From DASYRM01 sp036004405 (GTDB lineage: Bacteria; Acidobacteriota; Vicinamibacteria; Vicinamibacterales; UBA2999): DNA of 63,508 nucleotides. Below are positions 8,501 through 15,005 of this stretch, piece by piece (the first letter of the stretch is position 1; every line of letters begins with the position of its first letter). The translations under genes were made by a program, and so were the position numbers. The stretch covers positions 1-63,508 of the forward strand of contig DASYRM010000099.1 of assembly GCA_036004405.1 (NCBI GenBank). The letters run 5' to 3'. The notes under the pieces are model-generated. The model was not told where the DNA came from. It saw only the letters and a list, made by a program, of their open reading frames with translations, and made no database searches.

Positions 8501-9044
8501 CAAGAAGGGCGAGGACCTCTACAAGCGCGAGGAGATCGAGGCGTCCACCGACCAGGTGATCTGGAGCACCGACATGGGCGCCGAGATCCTGCCCGGCCGG
8601 CCGCAGGACACCCACTTCCGCGGCAACATCGTGCAGGCGATGGTGGCCTATGCCAACGGGGAGCTCGGCGAGACGCTGGTGCCGATCGACACCGTGTCGC
8701 GCATCATTGCCATCGGGTCGGACCGGATGATGGCGGCGGTGAAGGCCGCGCGTCACGGCGTGCTGCAGTCGCACCTGCGCCCCGACCACGTGGGCATCGC
8801 CAGCATCAACTCGCCGATGCAGTGCATGATGAAAGAGGTCTGCGCGCAGTGCCTGCAGAAGCACGTGGACCCGGCGACGGGCCGCGAGGAATTCATCTTC
8901 TCCTGCTTCAACCAGGACCAGGAGATGGACCGGGTGGACTTCCCCAACCTCAACGCGCGCCTGCGGCAGAATACCGTGCAGGAGAAGGTCTCGAACATGT
9001 GGCTCGACCACCTGTTGGAGACGGTGGAGCTCCCGCACGTCTAG
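5526..9044 (+). CDS. Very large FAD/NAD(P) oxidoreductase with GltD-like and DHODB-like halves
   Basis: A 1172-residue multidomain flavoprotein. Residues 1-250 are an N-terminal region of unknown fold. About 255-340 form a cysteine cluster (HYCVLCHERDKDSC, AGCPLD, MCPGTGHRICNDCMKAC) like the iron-sulfur entry of GltD/NfnL. NILVVGLGPAGYTLAHYLL near residue 393 is the FAD site, and IVIGGGLTGIDTATEL near 572 is the NAD(P) site. From about 860 an FNR-like module follows (HFHPGQFYRLQNF, then LLAGGGLGNAVLFSIA). The last 70 residues carry C-x2-C...C (CAQCLQKH ... FSCFNQ), typical of a DHODB [2Fe-2S] cluster. The order suggests a single-chain version of NADH-dependent ferredoxin:NADP oxidoreductase. 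The biochemical role is inferred. Confidence 0.8.
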   Translation: MSPTARMPLGVEGFTYADLYSPARLQDLYERFCRDVAAADPAFWAEWDVYRLAPDAPRSPVQVSDLIVRMAPHVSRFVETLFRVNGAASAQRARTHDLDELFRFKVDFVRKRSLPLVKGGAHVHREAGDTAMVEALVEPFAGLDRERAVAAAGCQLLDRETALRADGSDADKAALTQQTDALKRWCASCLHDPAFKEWVIFRFPETLDYQHLVQIQRPRADLPESMIGPDARLRRRDGFALTDGRYTPRENLSEIHYCVLCHERDKDSCSKGIKDKTGALTNNPLGIPLAGCPLDEKISEMHMVRKTGDAIGALALVIIDNPMCPGTGHRICNDCMKACIYQKQEPVNIPQIETGVLTDVLTMPYGVEIYGLLTRWNPLNVRRPYALPYNGRNILVVGLGPAGYTLAHYLLNEGFGVVAIDGLKIEPLPAALTGERTGTPQPIEHWNEIYTRLDERVLEGFGGVSEYGITVRWDKNFLTLLHLTLARRDKLRIYGGIRFGGTLPIEDAWAHGFDHIAIAAGAGKPTVIDMKHNLVRGVRKASDFLMALQLTGAFKRNALPNLQARLPAIVIGGGLTGIDTATELFAYYPIQVEKTLERYEALCAEQGENVVRGACDVEEQGILDEFLAHGRAVRAERARAAAAGEAPNFVPLVRSWGGVTLAYRKKMTDSPAYRLNHEEVIKALEEGIYFAEGLDPKEIVADHQDHVVGMLLDGPNGRVQLPAKTVLVAAGTSPNITYEKEKPNTFQMDSKQRFFQGFRADRVNGAVTLTPDPAGFFTSHNDAGRLISYYGDNHPRYAGNVVKAMASAKHGYRHVAALFDEAVDPAGQASRDRAWETLVSTLDRELLAEVVRVERLTPTIVEVVVKAPAAARHFHPGQFYRLQNFEALAARAKSRGEPPLLMEGIALTGAWVDKKKGLLSMIALEMGVSSRLIAYLKPGEPVVVMGPTGTPTEIPHGEAVLLAGGGLGNAVLFSIAKALKENGNKVIYFAGYKKGEDLYKREEIEASTDQVIWSTDMGAEILPGRPQDTHFRGNIVQAMVAYANGELGETLVPIDTVSRIIAIGSDRMMAAVKAARHGVLQSHLRPDHVGIASINSPMQCMMKEVCAQCLQKHVDPATGREEFIFSCFNQDQEMDRVDFPNLNARLRQNTVQEKVSNMWLDHLLETVELPHV

Positions 9045-9075
9045 GGCGGTTGAGGCGGGTAAGGCAGGTAGGGAG
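9042..9075 (+). repeat. Nonamer tandem repeat beginning at a stop codon
   Basis: Starting at the TAG stop of the flavoprotein gene, the sequence runs in 9-bp units of the form GGCGGGTAA. In-frame stops occur at 9042 (TAG), 9051 (TGA), 9060 (TAA) and 9069 (TAG), exactly 9 bp apart. The array ends in GGGAGG, which serves as the ribosome binding site for the next gene (ATG at 9083). Related arrays occur at 33327 and 47238. Confidence 0.7.
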
Positions 9076-9082
9076 GATCGTC

Positions 9083-9352
9083 ATGTGCCGTAACATCAGG
9101 ACGCTCGCGAATTTCGATCCACCCGCCACCGACGATGAGATCCGCGCGTCGGCGCTGCAGTTCGTCCGCAAGCTGAGCGGCTCCACGAAGCCCTCGCGCG
9201 CCAACGAGGCGGCGTTCAATCAGGCCGTTGAAGAGGTGACCGCCGCGGCCGAACGTCTGGTCCGCTCGTTCACCACCAATGCGCCGGCACGTAATCGCGA
9301 GGAAGAGGCGCGCAAGGCGCGCGAACGCGCCCGCGAGCGCTACGCGTCGTAG
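9083..9352 (+). CDS. DUF2277 family protein
   Basis: An 89-residue protein opening with MCRNIRTLANFDPPATDDEI, the hallmark N-terminus of DUF2277, followed by ASALQFVRKLSG. The C-terminus is a charged helix rich in E, R and K. The start is supported by GGGAGG six bases upstream. The family is small, cytoplasmic and of unknown function. It follows the large flavoprotein at 38 bp and could be co-transcribed with it. Confidence 0.85.
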   Translation: MCRNIRTLANFDPPATDDEIRASALQFVRKLSGSTKPSRANEAAFNQAVEEVTAAAERLVRSFTTNAPARNREEEARKARERARERYAS

Positions 9353-9361
9353 CTCCCGATC

Positions 9362-9757
9362 ATGACTGCCGTCCGGCCGCGACAGATCGTCCAGGCGATC
9401 GCGCTCTTGTGGGTCTCGACGTCGCTGGGGATCGCCTCGGGGTATCTGGAGGCTCAGCGCGATCCAGATCCCTGGGCGGCGACGGACGTCATGCTGCTGG
9501 CGATGCTCGGCCTGTTGGGCGTGCTAACCGTGATGCTCTGGCGGGGTCGCAACTGGGCGCGACTGACGTATCTGATTCTGGTCGCCTTGTCGCTGGCGAG
9601 CCTGACTTCGTCGTGGGGCGTGGTGGAACGGCCGCCAGTCGCGGTTGCGCTCGAAGCCGTATCGTTCGTGGCCGACGCAGGCAGCTTCTTTCTGATGTTC
9701 ACCGAGCCTGGAGCGTCGTGGTTCCAGTCCACAGCTGAGCAGGGCGACCGGGCGTAA
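9362..9757 (+). CDS. Hypothetical four-helix membrane protein
   Basis: A 131-residue protein with about four hydrophobic segments: residues 9-28, 43-60 (VMLLAMLGLLGVLTVML), 67-85 (LTYLILVALSLASLTSS) and 95-115. The ATG lies 9 bp after the DUF2277 stop. No catalytic motif is visible. The alternating loops and helices resemble small uncharacterised inner-membrane proteins. No function can be assigned. Confidence 0.6.
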   Translation: MTAVRPRQIVQAIALLWVSTSLGIASGYLEAQRDPDPWAATDVMLLAMLGLLGVLTVMLWRGRNWARLTYLILVALSLASLTSSWGVVERPPVAVALEAVSFVADAGSFFLMFTEPGASWFQSTAEQGDRA

Positions 9758-9779
9758 GATCCCGCCCGAGGCTCGAGAC

Positions 9780-10018
9780 ATGCGCACGCCACGCATCGCG
9801 CCCGCTCTGATCGTTGCCGCCGCCTGCGCGCAGGGCCTCGTGCGTGGTCAGACACCCGCCCCCGCGGCCAACCAGGACCTTGCGCGGTCGGCACCGCCGA
9901 GCGATACCCCGTCGGTGTTCACGGCGGTTCGCGAGCAGCTCGGCCTCAAGCTCGAGCCGTGCGTACCGAGCGCGACGTGCTCGTCATCGACCGGATCGAG
10001 CGCCCGACGGAGAACTGA
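9780..10018 (+). pseudogene. Internally deleted and frameshifted TIGR03435 gene
   Basis: The frame opens with a signal peptide (MRTPRIAPALIVAAACAQGL) and then jumps to the extreme C-terminal signature of TIGR03435, SVFTAVREQLGLKLEP. About 200 residues of the normal middle are absent. Near 9960 the reading shifts by one base: the continuing family C-terminus RDVLVIDRIERPTEN is encoded in another frame and ends at TGA 10016-10018, 2 bp before the next ATG. Intact relatives at 35470-36258 and 56084-56944 are about 260-290 residues. This is a decayed paralogue. Confidence 0.8.
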
Positions 10019-10020
10019 TC

Positions 10021-10665
10021 ATGGCCTTGCGAATCGCGCTCCTCGTCGTCGCGCTCCTGTCGAGTGCAGTCGCCGCGCAGTCGCCGCTGCCTCCCACGGC
10101 CACAGCCGCCGAGGTCGCCACCTACGAAGCCTTCCGTGTCTGGATCACCAAGCAACCGGTCGCCATCCAGAACGCCGACGACACCGTGGTGTTCGAGCGC
10201 TACGCCGCGGAGCTGCGCGGGCAAGGCAAGGGCGACCGCGACATCGCGTCGACGATCGCCTCGCTCAAATCGATGGGCGACCGCGCGGAGATCGAGCGCT
10301 GGAACCGCATCCTCACCGCTCCGCAACCGCGCTTCAACACGGCGCCCAACGCCTTTCTCGCGTCGGTCACCACCGGCCTCAAACCCGGGCGCTCGCTCGA
10401 CGTCGGCATGGGACAGGGGCCCAACACGATTTACCTGGCGCAGAAAGGCTGGGACTCGGCGGGGTTCGATCCGGCTGATCGCGCGGTGGTGGCCGCCCAG
10501 GAGCAGGCCGCGACGCTGGGCGTGAAGAGCACCGTGTTCGACACCAACGAGCTGCTGCGGATCTTTGCGCCGCTGCGGGTCGTGCGCTACGAGAATGCCG
10601 ATGCGAAAGGCGACTTCGGCGGCCAGAACGACACCCGCGTCGTCCGCCTGGCCGCGATCAAGTGA
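10021..10665 (+). CDS. Secreted SAM-methyltransferase-like protein lacking part of its core
   Basis: A 214-residue product with a cleavable signal peptide (MALRIALLVVALLSSAVAAQ). It has an alpha-helical N-terminal region and then SAM motif I as RSLDVGMGQGPNTIYLAQKGW with the acidic motif GFDPAD. After AATLGVK the sequence passes straight to VFDTNELLRIFAPLRVVRYEN. That segment belongs near the C-terminus of this family, so the expected strands with the second and third SAM motifs (about 60-80 residues) are missing. The frame is kept. It may be non-catalytic. The adjoining upstream gene has lost its middle too. Confidence 0.62.
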   Translation: MALRIALLVVALLSSAVAAQSPLPPTATAAEVATYEAFRVWITKQPVAIQNADDTVVFERYAAELRGQGKGDRDIASTIASLKSMGDRAEIERWNRILTAPQPRFNTAPNAFLASVTTGLKPGRSLDVGMGQGPNTIYLAQKGWDSAGFDPADRAVVAAQEQAATLGVKSTVFDTNELLRIFAPLRVVRYENADAKGDFGGQNDTRVVRLAAIK

Positions 10666-10673
10666 GTCGAGTC

Positions 10674-10730
10674 TTCGTGGGGGCCGGCTTTAGCCGGCCC
10701 CGGGCCGCCTGAAGGCGGCCTCTACGTCAG
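10674..10730. repeat. Double hairpin repeat between convergent genes
   Basis: Two adjacent palindromes are present, GGGGCCGGCT/AGCCGGCCCC and GGGCCGCCT/AGGCGGCC, the second followed by TCTACGTCAG. The TCA at 10727-10729 in the tail is the TGA stop of the minus-strand gene. The element occupies almost all of the space between two converging genes and could also act as a bidirectional terminator. Confidence 0.75.
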
Positions 10731-11137
10731 ACGTTTCCGAAGGCGCTGACGAGGACGAGCCAGGGTACGACCGCAAAGCCGAGGCACCACCCGGTGGCCA
10801 CCGCGAGGACGCGGAATGACGTCGTGGAGAAGAGCACGATGCCGCACGCCACCGCCAGAGCCTTGGCGGCGATGAGGGCGGGCGCGGTGCCGATGGCCTG
10901 CATCAGGGACGCCAGATAGGTGTTCGACTCGATGCCGATCCCGAACTGGGTGACACCCCAGTAGGTGAGGGCGCCGTCGAGCACCTGGGTCAGGATGAAC
11001 AGCGCAAGGACGATGGGGGCCTGTTTGGCGTGCCGCACGCCGATACTCTCCGCATGACCGGTGCCAGAGGGCAGGTCGCGAAACCAGCGCGAAACCAAGC
11101 CGGATTTCGAAGGATCGTCCCAGGTCTGCCGTGTCAT
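10727..11137 (-). CDS. DUF5658-like small membrane protein
   Basis: 136 residues. The first about 35 are polar, followed by three hydrophobic helices (APIVLALFILTQVLDGALTY, an APALIAAKALAVACGIVLF segment and VLAVATGWCLGFAVVPWLV). A QxLDxxxT-like first helix followed by a G-x-x-x-N loop matches DUF5658, a family of unknown function. The true start could be internal because the polar N-terminus is not typical. The stop codon is supplied by the repeat tail. Confidence 0.6.
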   Translation of the reverse strand: MTRQTWDDPSKSGLVSRWFRDLPSGTGHAESIGVRHAKQAPIVLALFILTQVLDGALTYWGVTQFGIGIESNTYLASLMQAIGTAPALIAAKALAVACGIVLFSTTSFRVLAVATGWCLGFAVVPWLVLVSAFGNV

Positions 11138-11172
11138 GCCGCGACATCAGTCCAGGAAGAAGCGCCTTAAAG

Positions 11173-12150
11173 TCACCCGCGCGCAAGACTCTGCGCGCGC
11201 ACCGCGGCCCCAAGGATACCCGTCTCCGGGTTGAGGATCAGCTTCACAGGAATGCGCTGCAGGAGCCCGTCCATCGGCGGCTTCGCCAGGAACGCCCGCA
11301 TGAACGTGTCGTCGCGCTGGATGGCTGGCAGGATGTGGCGCACGATGCCGCCGCCGACGTAGAGCCCCGCGGTGGCCAGGGTGCGCAGCGCCAGGTTGCC
11401 AGCTTCCGCGCCGTAGATCGAGATGAACAGCCCGATCGCCTCGGCGCACCGGTCGCACCGCCCCTCGATGCCCGCGGCGGTGATCGCCGCCGGATGGTCG
11501 GCTGGTGCCACGCCGTCCACCGCCGGGCAGCCGCGGCCGTCGTGGGTGAAACGGTGCAGGTTCACGAGCCCCGGACCGCTGAGGACGTGCTCCACCGTGG
11601 CGCGGCCGTACAGGCGGGTGAGCATCTGCGCCAGGGCCCACTCGCGCTCGGAACGCGCCGCGAAATCGGCGTGGCCGGCCTCGGACGGCGCCGCCACGAG
11701 ACGTCCGCCGACGCGGTGCAGCGCGGCTTCTCCGAGGCCGGTGCCTGCCGCGACGACCGCCGCGTTCCCATGCGGCAGCGGGTTGCCGGCCTGCAGCACG
11801 ATCTGTTCGTCCGGCGTCAGCACTTCCACGCTGTACGCCATCGCCTCGAGGTCGTTGAGGAGCGTCACCTGTGCGCCGGTGTCCGCGGCGATCTTGTCGG
11901 CGTCCACCACCCAGGGGTGATTCGTCAGCCGCGCCACGCGGCCGACCACCGGGCCGGCGATGCCGATCGCGATGGCGTCGAGACGCGGCATGCCGCCGAC
12001 ATCGCGCGCGAACGCGTCGAGCTGATCGCCGAACGAGGAGAAATCGGTCGTGGAGTATCGGAAGAGATGGCGCTGCGCGGGGCGGGGCTGTGCGCGCTCG
12101 AAAAGACCGAGGAGCGTCTTGGTGCCGCCCACATCGCCGGCCAGAATCAT
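11173..12150 (-). CDS. glk: Glucokinase
   Basis: A 325-residue kinase of the bacterial glucokinase family. The N-terminal phosphate-binding motif is ILAGDVGGTKTLLGLF. The sugar site includes GIAGPV, LTNHPW and LLNDLEAMAY, and VVAAGTGLGEA is the second phosphate loop. EAGHADFA matches the family EGGH-like motif. It converts glucose to glucose 6-phosphate using ATP. Upstream and divergent, with about 26 bp between the starts, lies the MerR/TPR gene, so the two may share a promoter region. Confidence 0.88.
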   Translation of the reverse strand: MILAGDVGGTKTLLGLFERAQPRPAQRHLFRYSTTDFSSFGDQLDAFARDVGGMPRLDAIAIGIAGPVVGRVARLTNHPWVVDADKIAADTGAQVTLLNDLEAMAYSVEVLTPDEQIVLQAGNPLPHGNAAVVAAGTGLGEAALHRVGGRLVAAPSEAGHADFAARSEREWALAQMLTRLYGRATVEHVLSGPGLVNLHRFTHDGRGCPAVDGVAPADHPAAITAAGIEGRCDRCAEAIGLFISIYGAEAGNLALRTLATAGLYVGGGIVRHILPAIQRDDTFMRAFLAKPPMDGLLQRIPVKLILNPETGILGAAVRAQSLARG

Positions 12151-12176
12151 CTGGGCTGGATTATAGTGAAGCCTGC

Positions 12177-13001
12177 GTGACGACGAGCGGTTCAGCGGTC
12201 TCGAAGCGCAACGTACTCGAGCGCTATCGATTCCTGCGCGACGATCACCTTCGCTACATGGCGAAGTGGGGGCTCATTCGTCCGCTGCCGAGTGGCAGCG
12301 ACACCCGCTACGCGTTTCCCGATCTCGCCTTGCTGAGGCAGGCGGATGCCGAGCTGGCCGACGGCGTGCCCTTCCGCGCCGTCCTTCGGAGCCTGCTCGC
12401 CGAGAAGTCGGGGCAGCTCGCCTTCGACTTCCGCATCGACGCCCCGGTCGCCAAGGTGCTGAAGCTGACCCGGAAGCTGCCGCCTCCCATGGCCGCCCTG
12501 ATGGACGCGCCACCGCCCGAAGAGCCGTCGTCGGCGGAGCGCTACTTTCAGGAAGCGTCGGTGCTCGACGACGGGGATCCACAGCACGTGGAGACGGCGC
12601 TGCGCTCCTACCGCCGCGCGCTTGAAATCGATCCGTATCTCGTGCCGGCGCTGATCAATCTCGCCAATCTGCACTACTCACGGGACGACGTCGTCGAGGC
12701 GCAGGCGCTCTACGAGCGCGCGATAACGCTCGAGCCCGACGTCTTCGAGGCGCACTTCAACCTGGGCAACATCTTCCACGACCTGGCGCGCTACATCGAA
12801 GCGCAGGCGTGCTACCGGGAGGCGCTGCGGCTCAACCCCACGTACGCCGAGGCGCATTTCTATCTGGCGGTGACGCTCGAGAAGAACGGCCGTTCGCAGG
12901 AGGCGCGCCTGCACTGGCGCGCCTACCAGCAGCTCGCCCCGAACGGCGAGTGGGTGCACCTGGCGAAGGAATTCTCCGAAGACCCGAAGCCGAACGCGTA
13001 G
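12177..13001 (+). CDS. MerR-like HTH and tetratricopeptide repeat protein
   Basis: About 274 residues from GTG 12177, chosen because the in-frame region further upstream is antisense to glk; an internal ATG at 12258 is an alternative. Residues about 10-75 resemble a MerR-type winged helix (RYFLRDDHLRYMAKWGLI-like arrangement, TRYAFPDLALLRQ). From about 115 there are three TPR units with the spacing A-L-x3-Y-x3-A-x2-x-x-P (SYRRALEIDPYLVPALINLA, LYERAITLEPDVFEAHFNLG, CYREALRLNPTYAEAHFYLA). A DNA-binding or protein-scaffold role is inferred. It is divergent from glucokinase. Confidence 0.68.
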   Translation: MTTSGSAVSKRNVLERYRFLRDDHLRYMAKWGLIRPLPSGSDTRYAFPDLALLRQADAELADGVPFRAVLRSLLAEKSGQLAFDFRIDAPVAKVLKLTRKLPPPMAALMDAPPPEEPSSAERYFQEASVLDDGDPQHVETALRSYRRALEIDPYLVPALINLANLHYSRDDVVEAQALYERAITLEPDVFEAHFNLGNIFHDLARYIEAQACYREALRLNPTYAEAHFYLAVTLEKNGRSQEARLHWRAYQQLAPNGEWVHLAKEFSEDPKPNA

Positions 13002-13005
13002 ACGT

Positions 13006-13093
13006 GGCGGGCCTTCAGGCGGACCTGAAGGTCCGCCTCTACGTAACGGGCCGCCTGAAGGCGGCCCCTACGACTGTCAGTCTCGACTGTCAG
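13006..13093. repeat. Composite hairpin repeat block
   Basis: Two hairpins lie in tandem. GGCGGACCT/AGGTCCGCC is followed by TCTACGTAACG, and GGGCCGCCT/AGGCGGCCC is followed by CTACGACTGTCAG. The last part, CGACTGTCAG, is then repeated once (13084-13093). The TCA at 13090-13092 is the TGA stop of the minus-strand gene. The two stems differ at paired positions on both sides. Confidence 0.8.
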
Positions 13094-13419
13094 TATCCCC
13101 AGTCGTCGTTGTTGTTGGGACTGCGCTTCTTCGGCGCGCGGCGCAGCTTGTAGTACTGGCAGTCGCCGCACCAGGCCTCGGGGTCGAAGCCGGTCGTTCC
13201 GGCGTAGGGCTTCACTTCCCGGTGAGTACAGAACTCGGCGCTGCCGTTCTCGATCGGCTGCTGCCAGCGGCACGAGCGGAAGCGCGTGAACGCCGGCGAG
13301 AGCGCCTCGGCGGCGGGCGCCGTTTCGGGCGTCGCGGCCGGCGCGTCGGGCGTGTCGGCGGTTGCCGTCTCGCCCGCACCCGGCGGCACGCCGTGCGGAT
13401 CGTTATTGAAGTCGGACAC
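13090..13419 (-). CDS. Cysteine-containing hypothetical protein, possible metal binder
   Basis: 109 residues. The first 45 are Ala/Pro/Thr-rich and probably disordered. The C-terminal part has C and H residues arranged as CRWQQP, FCTHREVKPY and WCGDCQYYKLRR, which could bind zinc. The gene starts 17 bp inside the 3' end of the DEAD helicase gene, so the two are translationally linked. It probably belongs to an operon with infA and the helicase, which suggests an RNA- or translation-related role; this is inference from position only. Confidence 0.55.
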   Translation of the reverse strand: MSDFNNDPHGVPPGAGETATADTPDAPAATPETAPAAEALSPAFTRFRSCRWQQPIENGSAEFCTHREVKPYAGTTGFDPEAWCGDCQYYKLRRAPKKRSPNNNDDWGY

Positions 13420-14656
13420 CGACAGCTTTCTCCAACGCCTTCAAGGCGCGCAGTTCTTCCGGTGCGACCAGCGTGAGGGCGCTTCCGGTTGATTCGGCGC
13501 GGCCTGTCCGGCCGACGCGGTGCACGTACGCCTCGGGCGTATCGGGCACCTCGAAGTTGACGACGTGCGCGATGCCCTCGATATCAAGGCCGCGCGCGGC
13601 CACGTCGGTGGCCACCAGCACCGGGTAGGTGCCCGTGCGAAACCCTTCCACCGCCGCCATGCGCTGCTGCTGCGTGCGGTCGGCGTGCAGCGCCGCGGCG
13701 CGGATCCCCATCGCGCTCAATCGCGTGGCCAGGCGATCGGCTCCGATCTTGGTGCGGCAGAACACGAGCACCGGCCCGATCGCTTCCTTCCGCAGCCAGT
13801 CCGCGAGCCACTTCGTTTTCTCGGCGCCGGCCACTTCCTGGATGGCGTGCGAAATGGTGGCGGCCGGACCGCCGCGGCGCCCCACCTGCACGTACTTCGG
13901 GTCGCGCAGGAACTCCTGCGTCAGCTTCAGCACTTCAGCCGGCATCGTCGCCGAGAAGAGCAGCGTCTGGCGCTGGGCCGGCAGCTGCGCGAGGATGCGC
14001 TGCACGTCTGGCCAGAACCCCATGTCGAGCATGCGGTCGGCTTCGTCGAGGACCAGAATCTCGAGCCCGGTGAAGTTGACCGAGTCGTGCCGCATGTGGT
14101 CCATCAGGCGGCCGGGCGTTGCCACCACGATGTCCACATTGGCTTTCAGCGCGCGCTCCTGCGCGTCCATCGGCACGCCGCCGTAGACGGCCACGCTCGA
14201 GATGGTCGTGTGGTAGGTCAGGCCCTGCACCTGGTCCTCGATCTGGACCGCCAGCTCACGCGTGGGAGCCAGCACCAGGGCGCGCGTCCGCGGCGGCTGC
14301 GGCGCCGGCTCGTTGAGGAAGCGCTGCAGAATCGGCACGAGGAACGCCGCCGTCTTGCCGGTACCCGTCTCAGCGCAGGCGATGACGTCGCCGCCCTGAA
14401 TCGCCAGCGGAATCACGCCGCTCTGCACGGGCCGTGTCTCCGACCAGCCGAGATCCTTGATCCCGCTCAGCAGGCGCGGGTCGAGCGGCAGGAGGTCGTA
14501 GGGAATCGGCGCCGGGTCGAAGATCGCCGCCTCGTACGCCAGCGCGGCCGGTTCCGCCGGCTCTGTCGATCGGTGCGGAGGCCGCGGTCCGCCACGACGC
14601 GCAGGTCCACGCCGGCGGCGCCGTTGGTCGGATGAGGAGGTGGTGTTGGTACTCAA
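13403..14656 (-). CDS. DEAD-box ATP-dependent RNA helicase
   Basis: A 417-residue RhlE/CshA-type helicase. Motifs in order: a basic, disordered N-terminus; Q motif region (GWSETRPVQSGVIPLAIQGG); Walker A AETGTGKT; PTRELAVQ; DEAD box in VLDEADRMLDMGF; SAT motif FSATMPAEV; VATDVAARGLDIEGI; and HRVGRTGRAE. It unwinds RNA duplexes, probably in ribosome biogenesis, mRNA decay or cold adaptation. It lies 9 bp downstream of infA on the same strand, so the pair is likely co-transcribed. Confidence 0.93.
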   Translation of the reverse strand: MSTNTTSSSDQRRRRRGPARRGGPRPPHRSTEPAEPAALAYEAAIFDPAPIPYDLLPLDPRLLSGIKDLGWSETRPVQSGVIPLAIQGGDVIACAETGTGKTAAFLVPILQRFLNEPAPQPPRTRALVLAPTRELAVQIEDQVQGLTYHTTISSVAVYGGVPMDAQERALKANVDIVVATPGRLMDHMRHDSVNFTGLEILVLDEADRMLDMGFWPDVQRILAQLPAQRQTLLFSATMPAEVLKLTQEFLRDPKYVQVGRRGGPAATISHAIQEVAGAEKTKWLADWLRKEAIGPVLVFCRTKIGADRLATRLSAMGIRAAALHADRTQQQRMAAVEGFRTGTYPVLVATDVAARGLDIEGIAHVVNFEVPDTPEAYVHRVGRTGRAESTGSALTLVAPEELRALKALEKAVGVRLQ

Positions 14657-14665
14657 ACTGCGGGT

Positions 14666-14884
14666 CTAACGAGCGCGGAAGGTGATGATGCCGCGAACGG
14701 GATCGTAGGGCGAGACGCCGACGGTGACCCGATCACCAGGCACCACCTTGATGCGGAACCGCCGCATCCGGCCGCTCAACTGCGCCAGCACTTCGTGGCC
14801 GGCGTCGCACTGCACACGATACAGGCCGCCCGAGTGCACGGCGACCACCGTTCCCTGCATGTCGATCAGATCGTCCTTGCTCAA
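14666..14884 (-). CDS. infA: Translation initiation factor IF-1
   Basis: A 72-residue S1/OB-fold protein, MSKDDLIDMQGTVVAVHSGG onward, with RMRRFRIKVVPGDRVTVGVSPYD, the standard IF-1 core. It binds the ribosomal A site on the 30S subunit during initiation. An AAAGGA ribosome binding site lies upstream of the ATG. It sits apart from ribosomal protein genes and heads an operon with a DEAD helicase. A central VVPGD replaces the usual VLxGD; nothing suggests loss of function. Confidence 0.95.
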   Translation of the reverse strand: MSKDDLIDMQGTVVAVHSGGLYRVQCDAGHEVLAQLSGRMRRFRIKVVPGDRVTVGVSPYDPVRGIITFRAR

Positions 14885-14913
14885 ACTCGAATCCTTTCAG
14901 TGGAGGGCCGGAG

Positions 14914-14931
14914 CGGCTCTTCGAAGAGCCG
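14914..14931. repeat. Perfect 18-bp palindrome in the infA leader
   Basis: CGGCTCTTCGAAGAGCCG is a perfect palindrome 30 bases upstream of the infA start codon, flanked by GGGCCG and GCCC on the outer sides. In the mRNA it would form a stable stem near the 5' end. It could influence infA translation or be another repeat element; it lacks the CTACG tail of the main family. Confidence 0.5.
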
Positions 14932-14962
14932 GCCCAACTTAGCAATGAGTGTGCCACATCGG

Positions 14963-14981
14963 AAGGTTTCGCGCAAACCTT
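14963..14981. repeat. Hairpin between the AMP-ligase fusion gene and infA
   Basis: The arms AAGGTTT and AAACCTT surround the loop CGCGC. On the plus strand it is followed by a GCATTTT tract, but the genes here run on the minus strand, where no U-run follows the stem. It lies just beyond the 3' end of the acyl ligase gene. A role as transcription terminator is possible but not supported by a U-tract in the right direction. Confidence 0.35.
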
Positions 14982-15005
14982 GCATTTTCTGTAGGTTGTG
15001 ATCCT

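Noticed and set aside
5463..9038. A 1191-residue minus-strand frame opposite the large flavoprotein
   Set aside because: It is the antisense shadow of a strongly supported gene; its translation is His/Arg/Val-rich with no domain, a common effect of high-GC codon bias.
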